Shown: positions 46,559-55,872, counted from the stretch's first letter. The stretch is DNA of 64,000 nucleotides from an uncultured Winogradskyella sp. (GCF_937958655.1 NZ_CALGNH010000014.1:1-64000); one strand, 5' to 3'. The notes: generated by a model not told the origin, from the letters alone. Made by a program: numbers and translations.

Positions 46559-47323
46559 CTAAAACCCTCTTTTTTCAAGCCAGCCATTCAAAATCTTATT
46601 AAATTCTTCAGGATGTTCCATCATAGCAGCATGGCCACATTTGTCTATCCAAAACAAATCAGAATCAGGTAGCAATTTATTAAATTCGTCTGCAACCTCA
46701 GGTGGTGTTACAGTATCATTTTTTCCCCAAATAATGCATGTTGGTGTTTGCATTTTGGGTAAGTCCTTGGACATGTTATGTCGTATGGCACTTTTAGCAA
46801 TGGCTAGTGTTTTAATAAGTTTGTTTCTGTCGTTTACAGTTTCGTATACCTCGTCAACAATGGCTTTGGTTGCTACAGCTGGGTCATAAAACACGTCTTG
46901 TGCTTTTTTCTTTATCACCTCATAATCACTACGTTTAGTGTAGCCACCACCCATAGCGCTTTCGTAGAGGCCAGAGCTTCCGGTAATAACTAATCCTTTT
47001 ACTTTTTCTGGGTAGAGTTTTGTGTGGTATAAACCGATATGGCCTCCTAGAGAATTACCTAAAAGTATAACCTCGTTAAAACCTTTATAGTCTATAAAAT
47101 CTCGAAGATAATTCGCAAAATTTTTAACATTGGTTTTTAAAAGTGACATGGAATAAATAGGTAATTCAGGAATCACAACTTTATAGCCGTTAGAACCGAA
47201 AAAATCGGTTACTGCTTCAAAATTACTTAATCCACCCATTAAACCATGAAGCACAATTATTGGTGTACCTTCACCTACTTCAATATACCTATAATCCTTT
47301 TCTTTTTTTAAAAGGTGTGCCAT
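46559..47323 (-). CDS. alpha/beta hydrolase
   Basis: GTPIIVLHGLMGGLSNFEAVTDFF; VILLGNSLGGHIGLYHTKLYPEKVKGLVITGS; IDKCGHAAMMEHPEEFN. Confidence 0.94.
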   Translation of the reverse strand: MAHLLKKEKDYRYIEVGEGTPIIVLHGLMGGLSNFEAVTDFFGSNGYKVVIPELPIYSMSLLKTNVKNFANYLRDFIDYKGFNEVILLGNSLGGHIGLYHTKLYPEKVKGLVITGSSGLYESAMGGGYTKRSDYEVIKKKAQDVFYDPAVATKAIVDEVYETVNDRNKLIKTLAIAKSAIRHNMSKDLPKMQTPTCIIWGKNDTVTPPEVADEFNKLLPDSDLFWIDKCGHAAMMEHPEEFNKILNGWLEKRGF

Positions 47324-47660
47324 CTATAACGTTAGTGGTTTGTGTTAAAAACAAAAGTACATGATTTTTTTCATTTATAATTTTTTAAAATAAATGAAAT
47401 AAAAACATGAACTAGCCTAGTGGTTACTGAGGTAAAATTAAATTTTGTAGACTTTATAGCAAAATTTATTTGTTATGGAAGACATATAGTTAAATCCTTT
47501 AGAATATAAATAAATCACTCAGTTTTCAATTTTTTTTTAAGATTTCTTTTTAGTACGCTGCTGTTAATATCTACCACGCCACTCATATGGCTTTAATAAG
47601 CCTCTTTGTGAGGTTTTTTAGGTGAGAAAAACTAAACTATTTAAAACTTATCAACAAAAG

Positions 47661-47685
47661 TGGGAGTAAGTGGTAATATGTGGTA
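47661..47685 (+). promoter_or_regulatory. MraZ-binding direct repeats
   Basis: TGGGAgtaag TGGTAatatg TGGTAtttt: three TGGKA motifs at exact 10-nt spacing (47661, 47671, 47681) upstream of mraZ. Confidence 0.75.
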
Positions 47686-47735
47686 TTTTTTTCAATATAT
47701 TTGAATCTAAATCGTTTAAATCGTTAGTTAAAAGG

Positions 47736-48203
47736 TTGAATTCATTTATAGGAACATACGAGTGTAGAGCAGATGCTAAAGGAAGATTAATGATTCCGGC
47801 TGCTTTAAAGAAGCAACTCTCCGCAGCTTTGCAAGATGGCTTTGTGCTAAAGCGTGCAGTGTTTCAGCCGTGTTTAGAACTCTATCCTATGGCAGAATGG
47901 AATACACTTATGGCTAAGGTTAATAAACTCAATCGCTTTAAGAAAAAGAACAATGATTTTATAAGACGATTCACAGCAGGTGTTAAAGTTGTAGAGGTTG
48001 ATAGTGCAGGTCGCTTATTAATTCCAAAGGATTTAATTGGGTTTTCAGGCATTGTAAAGGAAGTGGTCTTAGCGTCTGCGGTTACTATTATTGAAATTTG
48101 GGATAAGGCTAAGTATGAGCAAGCCATAGATGATGCCGCTTCTGATTTTGCAGACTTAGCGGAAGAGGTAATGGGACAAGATGATGACGATGGACTATCA
48201 TAA
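47736..48203 (+). CDS. mraZ: division/cell wall cluster transcriptional repressor MraZ (TTG start preferred)
   Basis: NSFIGTYECRADAKGRLMIPAALKKQL...VKVVEVDSAGRLLIPKDL, two SpoVT/AbrB-like halves. The ORF-track start at 47670 would overlap the MraZ boxes. Confidence 0.94.
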   Translation: MNSFIGTYECRADAKGRLMIPAALKKQLSAALQDGFVLKRAVFQPCLELYPMAEWNTLMAKVNKLNRFKKKNNDFIRRFTAGVKVVEVDSAGRLLIPKDLIGFSGIVKEVVLASAVTIIEIWDKAKYEQAIDDAASDFADLAEEVMGQDDDDGLS

Positions 48204-49086
48204 TGCAGTTTTACTTAAAGAAACGGTAGAAGGTTTAAATATAAAACCAGATGGTGTGTATGTGGATGTCACTTTTGGTGGAGGGGGTCACAGTAAGGCC
48301 ATTCTATCTAAACTTGGTGCGGACGGAAAATTATTTGCTTTTGACCAAGATAAAGATGCATTAGCAAACACAATTGAAGACGATAGGTTTGTTCTCATTA
48401 ATGAGAATTTTAGGTATATAAAAAGGTTCTTAAGATTTTATGGAGTAAAAGCGGTTGATGGTGTGTTGGCAGATTTTGGAGTGTCTTCTCACCAATTTGA
48501 TGTTGCTGAGCGCGGGTTTTCTACACGGTTTGAGGCACGATTAGATATGCGGATGAATCAAGACAACAAGTTGTCGGCTTACGAGGTTATTAATGATTAT
48601 GAGGAGGAGCAACTGCGGACAGTTTTATTGCAATATGGTGAGTTAAGGCAAGCACCGGCTATGGCAAGAGTTATTGTTTCTGAACGTAAAATTGCACCAA
48701 TTGAAACCAGCGAACAGTTAAAGATTGTACTTAATAAATTTCTAAATCATAGAAAAGAAAACAAGGTATTGGCGCAAATTTATCAAGCTATAAGGATAGA
48801 GGTAAACCAAGAGATTGAAGTGCTAAAAGAATTACTGTTGCAAATGCCCGAAATACTAAAACCAAAAGGAAGGTTAAGTTTTATATCCTACCACTCTTTA
48901 GAAGATAGGTTGGTAAAACGTTTTATTAGAAATGGTTTGTTTGAGGGTGAGCCAGAGCGCGACGTCTTTGGAAATTTTGAAGTACCGTTAAAGAAAGTAG
49001 GTGGTCTTGTAGTGCCATCCAAAGAAGAGATAAAATTGAATAATAGAGCACGGAGTGCAAAGCTTCGTATTGCTGAGAAGATATAA
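48181..49086 (+). CDS. rsmH: 16S rRNA (cytosine(1402)-N(4))-methyltransferase
   Basis: YHNAVLLKETVEGLNIKPDGVYVDVTFGGGGHSKAIL; DGVLADFGVSSHQFDVAERGFS; SFISYHSLEDRLVKRF. Confidence 0.97.
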   Translation: MMTMDYHNAVLLKETVEGLNIKPDGVYVDVTFGGGGHSKAILSKLGADGKLFAFDQDKDALANTIEDDRFVLINENFRYIKRFLRFYGVKAVDGVLADFGVSSHQFDVAERGFSTRFEARLDMRMNQDNKLSAYEVINDYEEEQLRTVLLQYGELRQAPAMARVIVSERKIAPIETSEQLKIVLNKFLNHRKENKVLAQIYQAIRIEVNQEIEVLKELLLQMPEILKPKGRLSFISYHSLEDRLVKRFIRNGLFEGEPERDVFGNFEVPLKKVGGLVVPSKEEIKLNNRARSAKLRIAEKI

Positions 49087-49091
49087 ACGGT

Positions 49092-49121
49092 ACTGTCATG
49101 CTGAGCGCAGTCGAAGCATCT
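49092..49121. repeat. REP-like sequence ACTGTCATGCTGAGCGCAGTCGAAGCATCT
   Basis: Locally GC-richer intergenic sequence between rsmH and ftsL; resembles a dispersed flavobacterial repeat (recall, not searched). Confidence 0.5.
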
Positions 49122-49153
49122 AAGTTTTTAGAATTAAGTAAAATAAATTAAAT

Positions 49154-49175
49154 GAGATTCCTGCCTACGCAGGAA
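49154..49175. repeat. REP-like hairpin GAGATTCCTGCCTACGCAGGAA
   Basis: TTCCTGC-CTAC-GCAGGAA inverted repeat 5 nt before the ftsL ATG. Confidence 0.6.
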
Positions 49176-49180
49176 GTAGC

Positions 49181-49504
49181 ATGAAAAAAAACATCTACAG
49201 CATATTACGTGGAAAGTTCCTAATCAGTGATGATTCGTTTAAAAACTGGCGCATCATCATTTTTATTTCATTTCTGGCAATAGTAATGATAGCGAGTTCG
49301 CATAGTGCGGATAAGAAAGTGCATCAGATTGCAAAATTAACCAATGAGGTAAAAGAGTTGCGTTCGGCATTTGTAGATGGGCGTTCAAAATTAATGCAGC
49401 TCAAAAAAGAATCCTATATGGAAGTGGTAATGAAAGAAAAAAACATCAGCATTTCATTAAATCCACCAACAAAAATTAGAGTTAAATCATCCAAAGAAGA
49501 TTAA
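49181..49504 (+). CDS. ftsL: FtsL-like cell division protein
   Basis: Position between rsmH and ftsI; one TM then coiled coil (KKVHQIAKLTNEVKELRSAFVDGRSKLMQLKKES). Confidence 0.8.
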   Translation: MKKNIYSILRGKFLISDDSFKNWRIIIFISFLAIVMIASSHSADKKVHQIAKLTNEVKELRSAFVDGRSKLMQLKKESYMEVVMKEKNISISLNPPTKIRVKSSKED

Positions 49505-49507
49505 ACT

Positions 49508-51520
49508 GTGGCAATAACAGAAACCAACATATTAAACAGATTGTACTTTGTAGCAGGCTGCATGTTTGTGTTTGCGCTTGCTGTAGTTTTTAAGTTATGT
49601 AGCATACAATTTATAGAAGGTGATCTCTATAGAGAACTTGCAGAAAAACGTACCGTAAAACATTTTGATATTGAGCCAAATCGTGGTAATGTTTACTCTG
49701 TAGATGGGAGTTTGCTAGCAACGTCTATTCCTAAGTACGATATTAGAATAGATGCCATCCAAGCCAAGCAAACTGTTTTTGATGACTATTTGCCGGCTTT
49801 AGCAGATTCACTTTCGGCCTATAAAGGTAAATCAGCGTCTTATTATAAAGATATACTTAGAAAAGCACGCGCTAAGAAGAATCGATATTTTCTTTTGGCT
49901 AGGAATATTAGCTATTCAGAGTATTTAAGAATGCGCAATTTTCCGCTCTTAAATAAAGGTGCTATTGGTGGAGGCTTAATTGTAGAACAAACAACCAGGC
50001 GAGAGCATCCAATGGGAGAAATTGCAGCACGGTCAATAGGTTACGAGCGTATCGATGAAAATAATTATGCAACTCGTGTAGGCATAGATGGTGCCTTTGG
50101 TGAAAAGTACCTTCAAGGTAAAAAAGGGAAGCGCCTGAAACAAAAAATAGGAAATGGGCAATGGAAACCCATAGCAGATTTTGACCAAGTTGAGCCTAAA
50201 GATGGCTATGATGTCTATACGACTATAGATGTCAATGTTCAGGATATTGCACATCATTCACTTTTAGGGCAGTTAGAAAAGTACGAAGCCGAGCATGGTT
50301 GTGTAGTGGTTATGGATGTAAAAACTGGTGAGATAAGGGCAATTTCAAATTTGGCAAAAACCTCTAAAGGTACCTATTACGAAAAGTTGAATTATGCTGT
50401 TGGTGAAAGTCATGAGCCTGGTTCAACCTTTAAAACCATTGCCATGATGGCTGCTCTAGAGGATAAGGTGATTGACACCTCTACGGTGATTGATACCAAA
50501 AACGGAAGGAAAATGTTTTATGGTAGACCAATTAACGATTCTGGTAAAGGGCATGGCAAAATATCTGCCGCCAAAGCCTTGGAAGTGTCTTCAAACATTG
50601 GGTTAGCTACTATTGTAAATGACCATTACTCTAAGAAACCAGAAAAGTTTTTAGACCGATTGAGCAAATGGAAATTAGACCAACCACTAGGTGTTTCCAT
50701 TATAGGAGAAGGCCAGCCAGATATCCCAAGACCAGGTGCCGAAAACTGGAGTAGAAATGCTTTGCCGTCCATGGCCTATGGCTATAATTTAACAATGACA
50801 CCACTACAAACATTAGCATTTTATAATGCTATTGCAAATGATGGTGAGTTGATTAAACCACGTTTTATAAGGGCTGTAAAATCGTTTGATAAAAATATTG
50901 AAACCTTTAAAAAAGAGGTTTTAGTGGATAAATTATGCTCAGACAAGACCTTAAATGAAATAAAGGATATACTTAAAAATATTGTAATTCGTGGTACAGG
51001 AAGTCGTATGTATTCTGAGACCTTTTCCATGGCAGGTAAAACAGGTACTGCACGCACAGATTATGCCAATTATGAAGAATGGAAAAAGGATAAAAAGTAC
51101 ATCTCGTCTTTTGCAGGATATTTTCCAGCGGACAATCCAAAATATTCGTGTATTGTGGTTATTCATAAGCCAAGTACTCAGGTTGGATATTATGGTGCGG
51201 ACGTTTCAGGCCCTGTCTTTAAGCGTATTGCTCAAAAAATCTACACAGACACACCGCTTATAGATGAGGTTAACAAATTAGACTTTGATAATATTCTCGT
51301 GGAGCAAGATTTTGAAAACTATTTCACTAATGCTAATAATTATAAAGCGTTGATGCCAAGTGTGGTTGGTATGCCTGCGATGGATGCTATTGCGTTGCTA
51401 GAGAATCTTCAGGTTAAAGTAAAAGTAAAGTTAAATGGTAGTGGAATTATTAAAACCCAATCCATAATAAAACATCAAAAATTAAAGCCTAACCAAACAA
51501 TAATCTTAGACGCATCATGA
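49508..51520 (+). CDS. ftsI: penicillin-binding protein (FtsI/Pbp2-type) with C-terminal PASTA
   Basis: RTVKHFDIEPNRGNVYSVDGSLLATS; SHEPGSTFKTIAMMAAL; MAGKTGTA; PSVVGMPAMDAIALLENLQVKVKVK (PASTA). Confidence 0.96.
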   Translation: MAITETNILNRLYFVAGCMFVFALAVVFKLCSIQFIEGDLYRELAEKRTVKHFDIEPNRGNVYSVDGSLLATSIPKYDIRIDAIQAKQTVFDDYLPALADSLSAYKGKSASYYKDILRKARAKKNRYFLLARNISYSEYLRMRNFPLLNKGAIGGGLIVEQTTRREHPMGEIAARSIGYERIDENNYATRVGIDGAFGEKYLQGKKGKRLKQKIGNGQWKPIADFDQVEPKDGYDVYTTIDVNVQDIAHHSLLGQLEKYEAEHGCVVVMDVKTGEIRAISNLAKTSKGTYYEKLNYAVGESHEPGSTFKTIAMMAALEDKVIDTSTVIDTKNGRKMFYGRPINDSGKGHGKISAAKALEVSSNIGLATIVNDHYSKKPEKFLDRLSKWKLDQPLGVSIIGEGQPDIPRPGAENWSRNALPSMAYGYNLTMTPLQTLAFYNAIANDGELIKPRFIRAVKSFDKNIETFKKEVLVDKLCSDKTLNEIKDILKNIVIRGTGSRMYSETFSMAGKTGTARTDYANYEEWKKDKKYISSFAGYFPADNPKYSCIVVIHKPSTQVGYYGADVSGPVFKRIAQKIYTDTPLIDEVNKLDFDNILVEQDFENYFTNANNYKALMPSVVGMPAMDAIALLENLQVKVKVKLNGSGIIKTQSIIKHQKLKPNQTIILDAS

Positions 51521-52980
51521 GGATCCTAAAAGACATATTGTATAAGGTTACTATAAATGCTGTTGTTGGGAGTACAGGTATTTCGGTGAATAAAATTGAA
51601 TTCGATTCAAGAAAAATTGAAATCAATGACGTTTTTGTGGCCATTTCAGGTACGTTAACAGACGGTCATAAATTTATTGAAAAAGCGATTAAAGATGGCG
51701 CTAATACGGTGGTTTGTGAAACACTTCCAGAGAAGCTAATTGATGGTGTAACTTATATTGAAGTTGAAAATTCTAACCAAGCATTGGCCTACATGGCTGC
51801 TAATTTTTATGAGCATCCTTCAGAGAATTTAAAACTTGTTGGTGTTACAGGTACTAATGGAAAAACAACCGTAACCAGCCTTTTATATCAGCTCTTTAAA
51901 AAAGCTGGTTACAAAGTCGGCTTGTTGTCTACTGTAAAAATAATGGTAGATAATACCACTTATAAAGCAACGCATACAACGCCAGATTCCTTAACTATTA
52001 ATAAATATCTAGAGTTAATGAATGATGAGGGTGTGGAGTTTTGTTTTATGGAAGCAAGTTCGCATGGTATACATCAAAGCAGAACAGAGGGTTTAAAATT
52101 TACAGGAGGCATTTTTACGAATCTATCGCACGACCATTTAGATTATCACGAAACATTTGCGGAATATAGAGATGTGAAGAAATCCTTTTTTGACGGCTTG
52201 CCAAAAGATGCGTTCGCTTTTTCTAATATGGACGATAAAAACGGCTTAGTGATGTTGCAAAATACCCTTGCTAAAAAATACACCTATGCCTTAAAAAACT
52301 ACGCAGACTTCAGAGCTCAAATATTAGAAAATGAATTTAGCGGATTACTGTTAAAGTTGAATGAAAGTGAATTGTGGACACGCTTAATTGGAAGCTTTAA
52401 CGCCTACAATGTATTGGCAATATACGGAGCAGCAGAACTTTTAGGTTTAGAAAAAGATGAAATATTAAGGTTGATTAGTGAGCTCGAAAACGTATCAGGA
52501 CGCTTTCAATATTTCATTTCAGAAGAAAAGATTACAACTATAGTTGATTATGCGCACACGCCAGATGCGCTTAAGAATGTATTGGAGACCATAAATAGCA
52601 TTCGCACTAAAAATGAGGAGCTGATTACAGTGGTTGGTTGCGGTGGCGATAGAGATAAAACCAAACGTCCCAAAATGGCGCACATAGCTTCTGCATTAAG
52701 CAATAAGGTCATTTTTACAAGCGATAACCCACGGAGTGAAAATCCCGAAACCATAATTGAGGACATGGAGAAAGGTGTGGAGCCTCAAAATTTTAAAAAG
52801 ACCTTATCCATAACCAACAGACGTCAAGCTATTAAAACGGCATGTCAGATGGCAGAAGCAAAAGATATTATTCTTATTGCTGGTAAAGGACACGAAACCT
52901 ATCAGGAAATAAAAGGAGAACGTTTCGATTTTGATGATTATAGAATTGTACAAGATTTTTTAAAACAATTACAAAAATAA
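51517..52980 (+). CDS. murE: UDP-N-acetylmuramoyl-L-alanyl-D-glutamate ligase
   Basis: VGVTGTNGKTTVTSLLYQLF; SSHGIHQSRTEGLKFTGGIFTNLSHDHLDYH; DYAHTPDALKNVLETI; DNPRSENPE. Confidence 0.97.
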   Translation: MRILKDILYKVTINAVVGSTGISVNKIEFDSRKIEINDVFVAISGTLTDGHKFIEKAIKDGANTVVCETLPEKLIDGVTYIEVENSNQALAYMAANFYEHPSENLKLVGVTGTNGKTTVTSLLYQLFKKAGYKVGLLSTVKIMVDNTTYKATHTTPDSLTINKYLELMNDEGVEFCFMEASSHGIHQSRTEGLKFTGGIFTNLSHDHLDYHETFAEYRDVKKSFFDGLPKDAFAFSNMDDKNGLVMLQNTLAKKYTYALKNYADFRAQILENEFSGLLLKLNESELWTRLIGSFNAYNVLAIYGAAELLGLEKDEILRLISELENVSGRFQYFISEEKITTIVDYAHTPDALKNVLETINSIRTKNEELITVVGCGGDRDKTKRPKMAHIASALSNKVIFTSDNPRSENPETIIEDMEKGVEPQNFKKTLSITNRRQAIKTACQMAEAKDIILIAGKGHETYQEIKGERFDFDDYRIVQDFLKQLQK

Positions 52981-53039
52981 AGCGAAAATAAGTTTGAAGT
53001 GCGAAGTATCATTTCTGAAGAATTTTAATCATTGTGATT

Positions 53040-53064
53040 GTCCCCTTGAGGGGACTTTAGGGGT
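53040..53064. repeat. REP-like element GTCCCCTTGAGGGGACTTTAGGGGT
   Basis: Perfect palindrome GTCCCCTTGAGGGGAC-type hairpin plus GGGG tail, murE-mraY gap. Confidence 0.75.
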
Positions 53065-53109
53065 GTTTTGATATGTTAAGAGAAAAAAATAAAAACAATG
53101 AAAGCCAAA

Positions 53110-53144
53110 AATCGTAAATCGTAAATCAACAATTGTAAATCAAA
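53110..53144. repeat. degenerate heptamer array: AATCGTA AATCGTA AATCAAC AATTGTA AATCAAA
   Basis: Five consecutive 7-mers ending 3 nt before the mraY ATG (53148). Confidence 0.75.
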
Positions 53145-53147
53145 TTA

Positions 53148-54389
53148 ATGTTATACTATCTTTTTGAATATTTAGAACAACAGTTTCAGATTCCTGGAGC
53201 TTCACTCTTTGGGTTTTTAACCTTTAGAGCTGCTGTGGCTATAATTTTATCCTTGTTAATTTCTACGATTTATGGTAAACGTATCATCCGTTTTTTACAG
53301 AAAAAACAAGTAGGTGAAACGATAAGAGATTTAGGGTTAGAAGGGCAAGTTGAAAAAGCAGGTACGCCAACTATGGGAGGTATTATTATCATATTGGCTA
53401 CACTTATTCCGGTATTACTACTTGCAAAACTCGAAAATATTTACATCATTCTACTTATAGTAACAACCTTATGGATGGGTGGTATTGGGTTTTTAGATGA
53501 TTACATTAAGAAGTTTAAAAATGACAAAGAGGGCTTAAAAGGCAAGTTTAAAGTACTTGGCCAGGTAGGTTTGGGTATTATCGTTGGTGCAACGCTTTAT
53601 TTTCATGATGATGTTACCATAAAAGAGAAGTTGCCTATAGCGCAGCAAAAAGTATTGCTGGCAGAAAACCCAGATATACCAGCAGCTAAATTATTTGAGC
53701 CAGAAGAAAAATCAACCAAAACTACAATTCCGTTTGTAAAAGGAAATGAGTTTGATTATTCGAGTTTAATAACATGGATAAATCCAAAATTTGAGAAATA
53801 TGCTTGGATTATTTTCATTTTAGTTACCATAATTATAGTTACAGCAGTTTCTAACGGAGCCAATCTTACAGATGGTATAGACGGTTTGGCAGCAGGTACG
53901 TCTGCCATAGTGGTACTGACTTTAGGAATTTTTGCGTGGGTTTCTGGTAATATTATTTTTTCAGAATATCTCAACATTATGTATATCCCAATGGTTGAGG
54001 AAATTACCATATATATTGCTGCATTTGTGGGTGCATTAGTCGGTTTCTTATGGTATAACGCTTACCCAGCACAAGTATTTATGGGTGATACAGGGAGTTT
54101 AACTATTGGTGGAATTATAGCGGTAATTGCCATTGCAGTTAGAAAAGAGTGGTTAATACCATTGCTGTGCGGCATCTTTTTAGCAGAAAATCTTTCGGTA
54201 ATGCTTCAGGTGAGTTATTTCAAGTACACCCGAAAAAAATATGGTGAGGGCCGTCGAATTTTTAAAATGTCGCCCCTGCATCATCACTATCAAAAATCAG
54301 GATATCACGAAAGTAAAATTGTAACACGATTTTGGATTGTGGGCATTCTATTGGCGATTATTTCGATAGTAACCTTGAAAATAAGATAG
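53148..54389 (+). CDS. mraY: phospho-N-acetylmuramoyl-pentapeptide-transferase
   Basis: [81 protein letters not shown]. Confidence 0.98.
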   Translation: MLYYLFEYLEQQFQIPGASLFGFLTFRAAVAIILSLLISTIYGKRIIRFLQKKQVGETIRDLGLEGQVEKAGTPTMGGIIIILATLIPVLLLAKLENIYIILLIVTTLWMGGIGFLDDYIKKFKNDKEGLKGKFKVLGQVGLGIIVGATLYFHDDVTIKEKLPIAQQKVLLAENPDIPAAKLFEPEEKSTKTTIPFVKGNEFDYSSLITWINPKFEKYAWIIFILVTIIIVTAVSNGANLTDGIDGLAAGTSAIVVLTLGIFAWVSGNIIFSEYLNIMYIPMVEEITIYIAAFVGALVGFLWYNAYPAQVFMGDTGSLTIGGIIAVIAIAVRKEWLIPLLCGIFLAENLSVMLQVSYFKYTRKKYGEGRRIFKMSPLHHHYQKSGYHESKIVTRFWIVGILLAIISIVTLKIR

Positions 54390-54390
54390 A

Positions 54391-54421
54391 AAGCCCATCC
54401 TAGCCTTCCCAGAGGGAAGGA
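54391..54421 (-). repeat. REP-like element copy A (inverted orientation)
   Basis: Reverse complement TCCTTCCCTCTGGGAAGGCTAGGATGGGCTT; same family as 54512, 55873 and 58319. Confidence 0.85.
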
Positions 54422-54475
54422 ATTAATAGAGGTGTAAAAAAAGACAGGCAATAATGTAGGTAAGTACTAAGCAAG

Positions 54476-55870
54476 ATGAAAAATGAAAAAAGTCAGCAAA
54501 AAATAAAGAAGTTCTTTCCTTTTGGGGAAGGATTTAGGAAGGGGCTTTTAGTGATACTTGGAGGAGGAGAAAGTGGAGTCGGTACTGCACTTTTAGCAAA
54601 GGCAAAAGGATACGACGTTTTTGTTTCTGATAAAGGAAAAATCAAAGAAAAGTACCGAAACGTTCTTTTAAATAATGAGATTGAATTTGAAGATGAGAAG
54701 CATACAGAATCACAAATTCTAAATGCAGACATTGTCATGAAAAGTCCTGGAATTCCAGATAAAGTCGCTTTGGTAAAACAAATTCGTGATGCTGGTATAA
54801 AAGTAGTTTCGGAGATTGAATTTGCGTCAAACTACACAGAGGCAAATTTGGTTGCAATTACAGGGAGTAACGGTAAAACAACTACAGCAACTTTAACACA
54901 TCATTTGCTTAAGCAACAATTAAATGTTGGATTAGCAGGAAATATTGGTGACAGTTTTGCAAAGCAAATTCTTGAAAAAAATCATAAAAACTATGTTCTC
55001 GAAGTAAGTAGTTTTCAATTGGATGACATTCATGATTTTAAACCAAAAGTTGCTGTTTTAACTAATATCACACCAGATCATTTAGATAGGTATGATTACA
55101 AGTTTGAGAACTATATCGCTTCAAAATTTAGAATTGTAGAGAACCAAACAAAGGCAGATTATTTTATCTATGATGCCGATGATGAGGTGATTGCAGAGTG
55201 GATTCAGAATAATAAAGTTCAATCTAAAAAACTGCCTTTTTCATTAACTAAGATTATTGAACAAGGTGCATACTATAAAGACAATAAGATAATAATAACA
55301 ATTGATAATAATCAAATCATTATGCCAACAGAAAACATAACATTAGAAGGTAAACATAACATTAAAAATGCAATGGCAGCCTCTACTGTGTCGCATTTAC
55401 TCAAAATAAGAAAGCAGACCATACGAGAGAGTTTGGAAAACTTTCAAGGGGTTGAGCATCGTTTGGAGCATGTGTTAAAGATTAATAAAGTACAGTATAT
55501 CAATGACTCTAAGGCTACCAATGTTAATGCAACATATTTTGCTTTAGAGAGTATGGATGCGCCAACGGTTTGGATTGTTGGTGGTGTAGATAAAGGTAAT
55601 GATTATAAAGAATTATTTCCGTTTGTAAACGAAAAAGTTAAGGCGATTATCTGCTTAGGTGTAGACAATGAAAAGTTATTTAATGCCTTTGGTAATATGG
55701 TTGATGTTATTATAGAAACACAGTACATGAGCGAAGCTGTAAAGATTGCTTATAAAGTGGCTAATGCAGGAGATAATGTACTGCTATCACCAGCATGTGC
55801 AAGTTTCGATTTGTTTGAAAATTATGAAGATAGAGGACGTCAGTTTAAAAATGCAATACGTAATTTATAA
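54476..55870 (+). CDS. murD: UDP-N-acetylmuramoyl-L-alanine-D-glutamate ligase, with repeat-derived N-terminal extension
   Basis: VILGGGESGVGTALLAKAKGYDVFVSDKGKIKEKY; ITGSNGKTTTATLTHHLL; NITPDHLDRYDYKFENYIASKFRI. Confidence 0.97.
   Translation: MKNEKSQQKIKKFFPFGEGFRKGLLVILGGGESGVGTALLAKAKGYDVFVSDKGKIKEKYRNVLLNNEIEFEDEKHTESQILNADIVMKSPGIPDKVALVKQIRDAGIKVVSEIEFASNYTEANLVAITGSNGKTTTATLTHHLLKQQLNVGLAGNIGDSFAKQILEKNHKNYVLEVSSFQLDDIHDFKPKVAVLTNITPDHLDRYDYKFENYIASKFRIVENQTKADYFIYDADDEVIAEWIQNNKVQSKKLPFSLTKIIEQGAYYKDNKIIITIDNNQIIMPTENITLEGKHNIKNAMAASTVSHLLKIRKQTIRESLENFQGVEHRLEHVLKINKVQYINDSKATNVNATYFALESMDAPTVWIVGGVDKGNDYKELFPFVNEKVKAIICLGVDNEKLFNAFGNMVDVIIETQYMSEAVKIAYKVANAGDNVLLSPACASFDLFENYEDRGRQFKNAIRNL
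54512..54549 (+). repeat. REP-like element copy B, inside murD CDS
   Basis: TTCTTTCCTTTTGGGGAAGGATTTAGGAAGGGGCTTTT encodes FFPFGEGFRKGLL. Confidence 0.8.
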
Positions 55871-55872
55871 AA

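Noticed and set aside
47596-47622. Terminator-like hairpin (AAGCCTCTTTGTGAGGTTTTTT) upstream of mraZ as a dcw attenuator or riboswitch
   Set aside because: Short stem with a GU pair. It could simply end an upstream transcript, and no ligand-type structure was recognised by eye.
47648-47658. TTATCAACA resembling a DnaA box near mraZ
   Set aside because: One mismatched 9-mer in AT-rich DNA with no clustering; not enough for an origin or DnaA regulatory claim.
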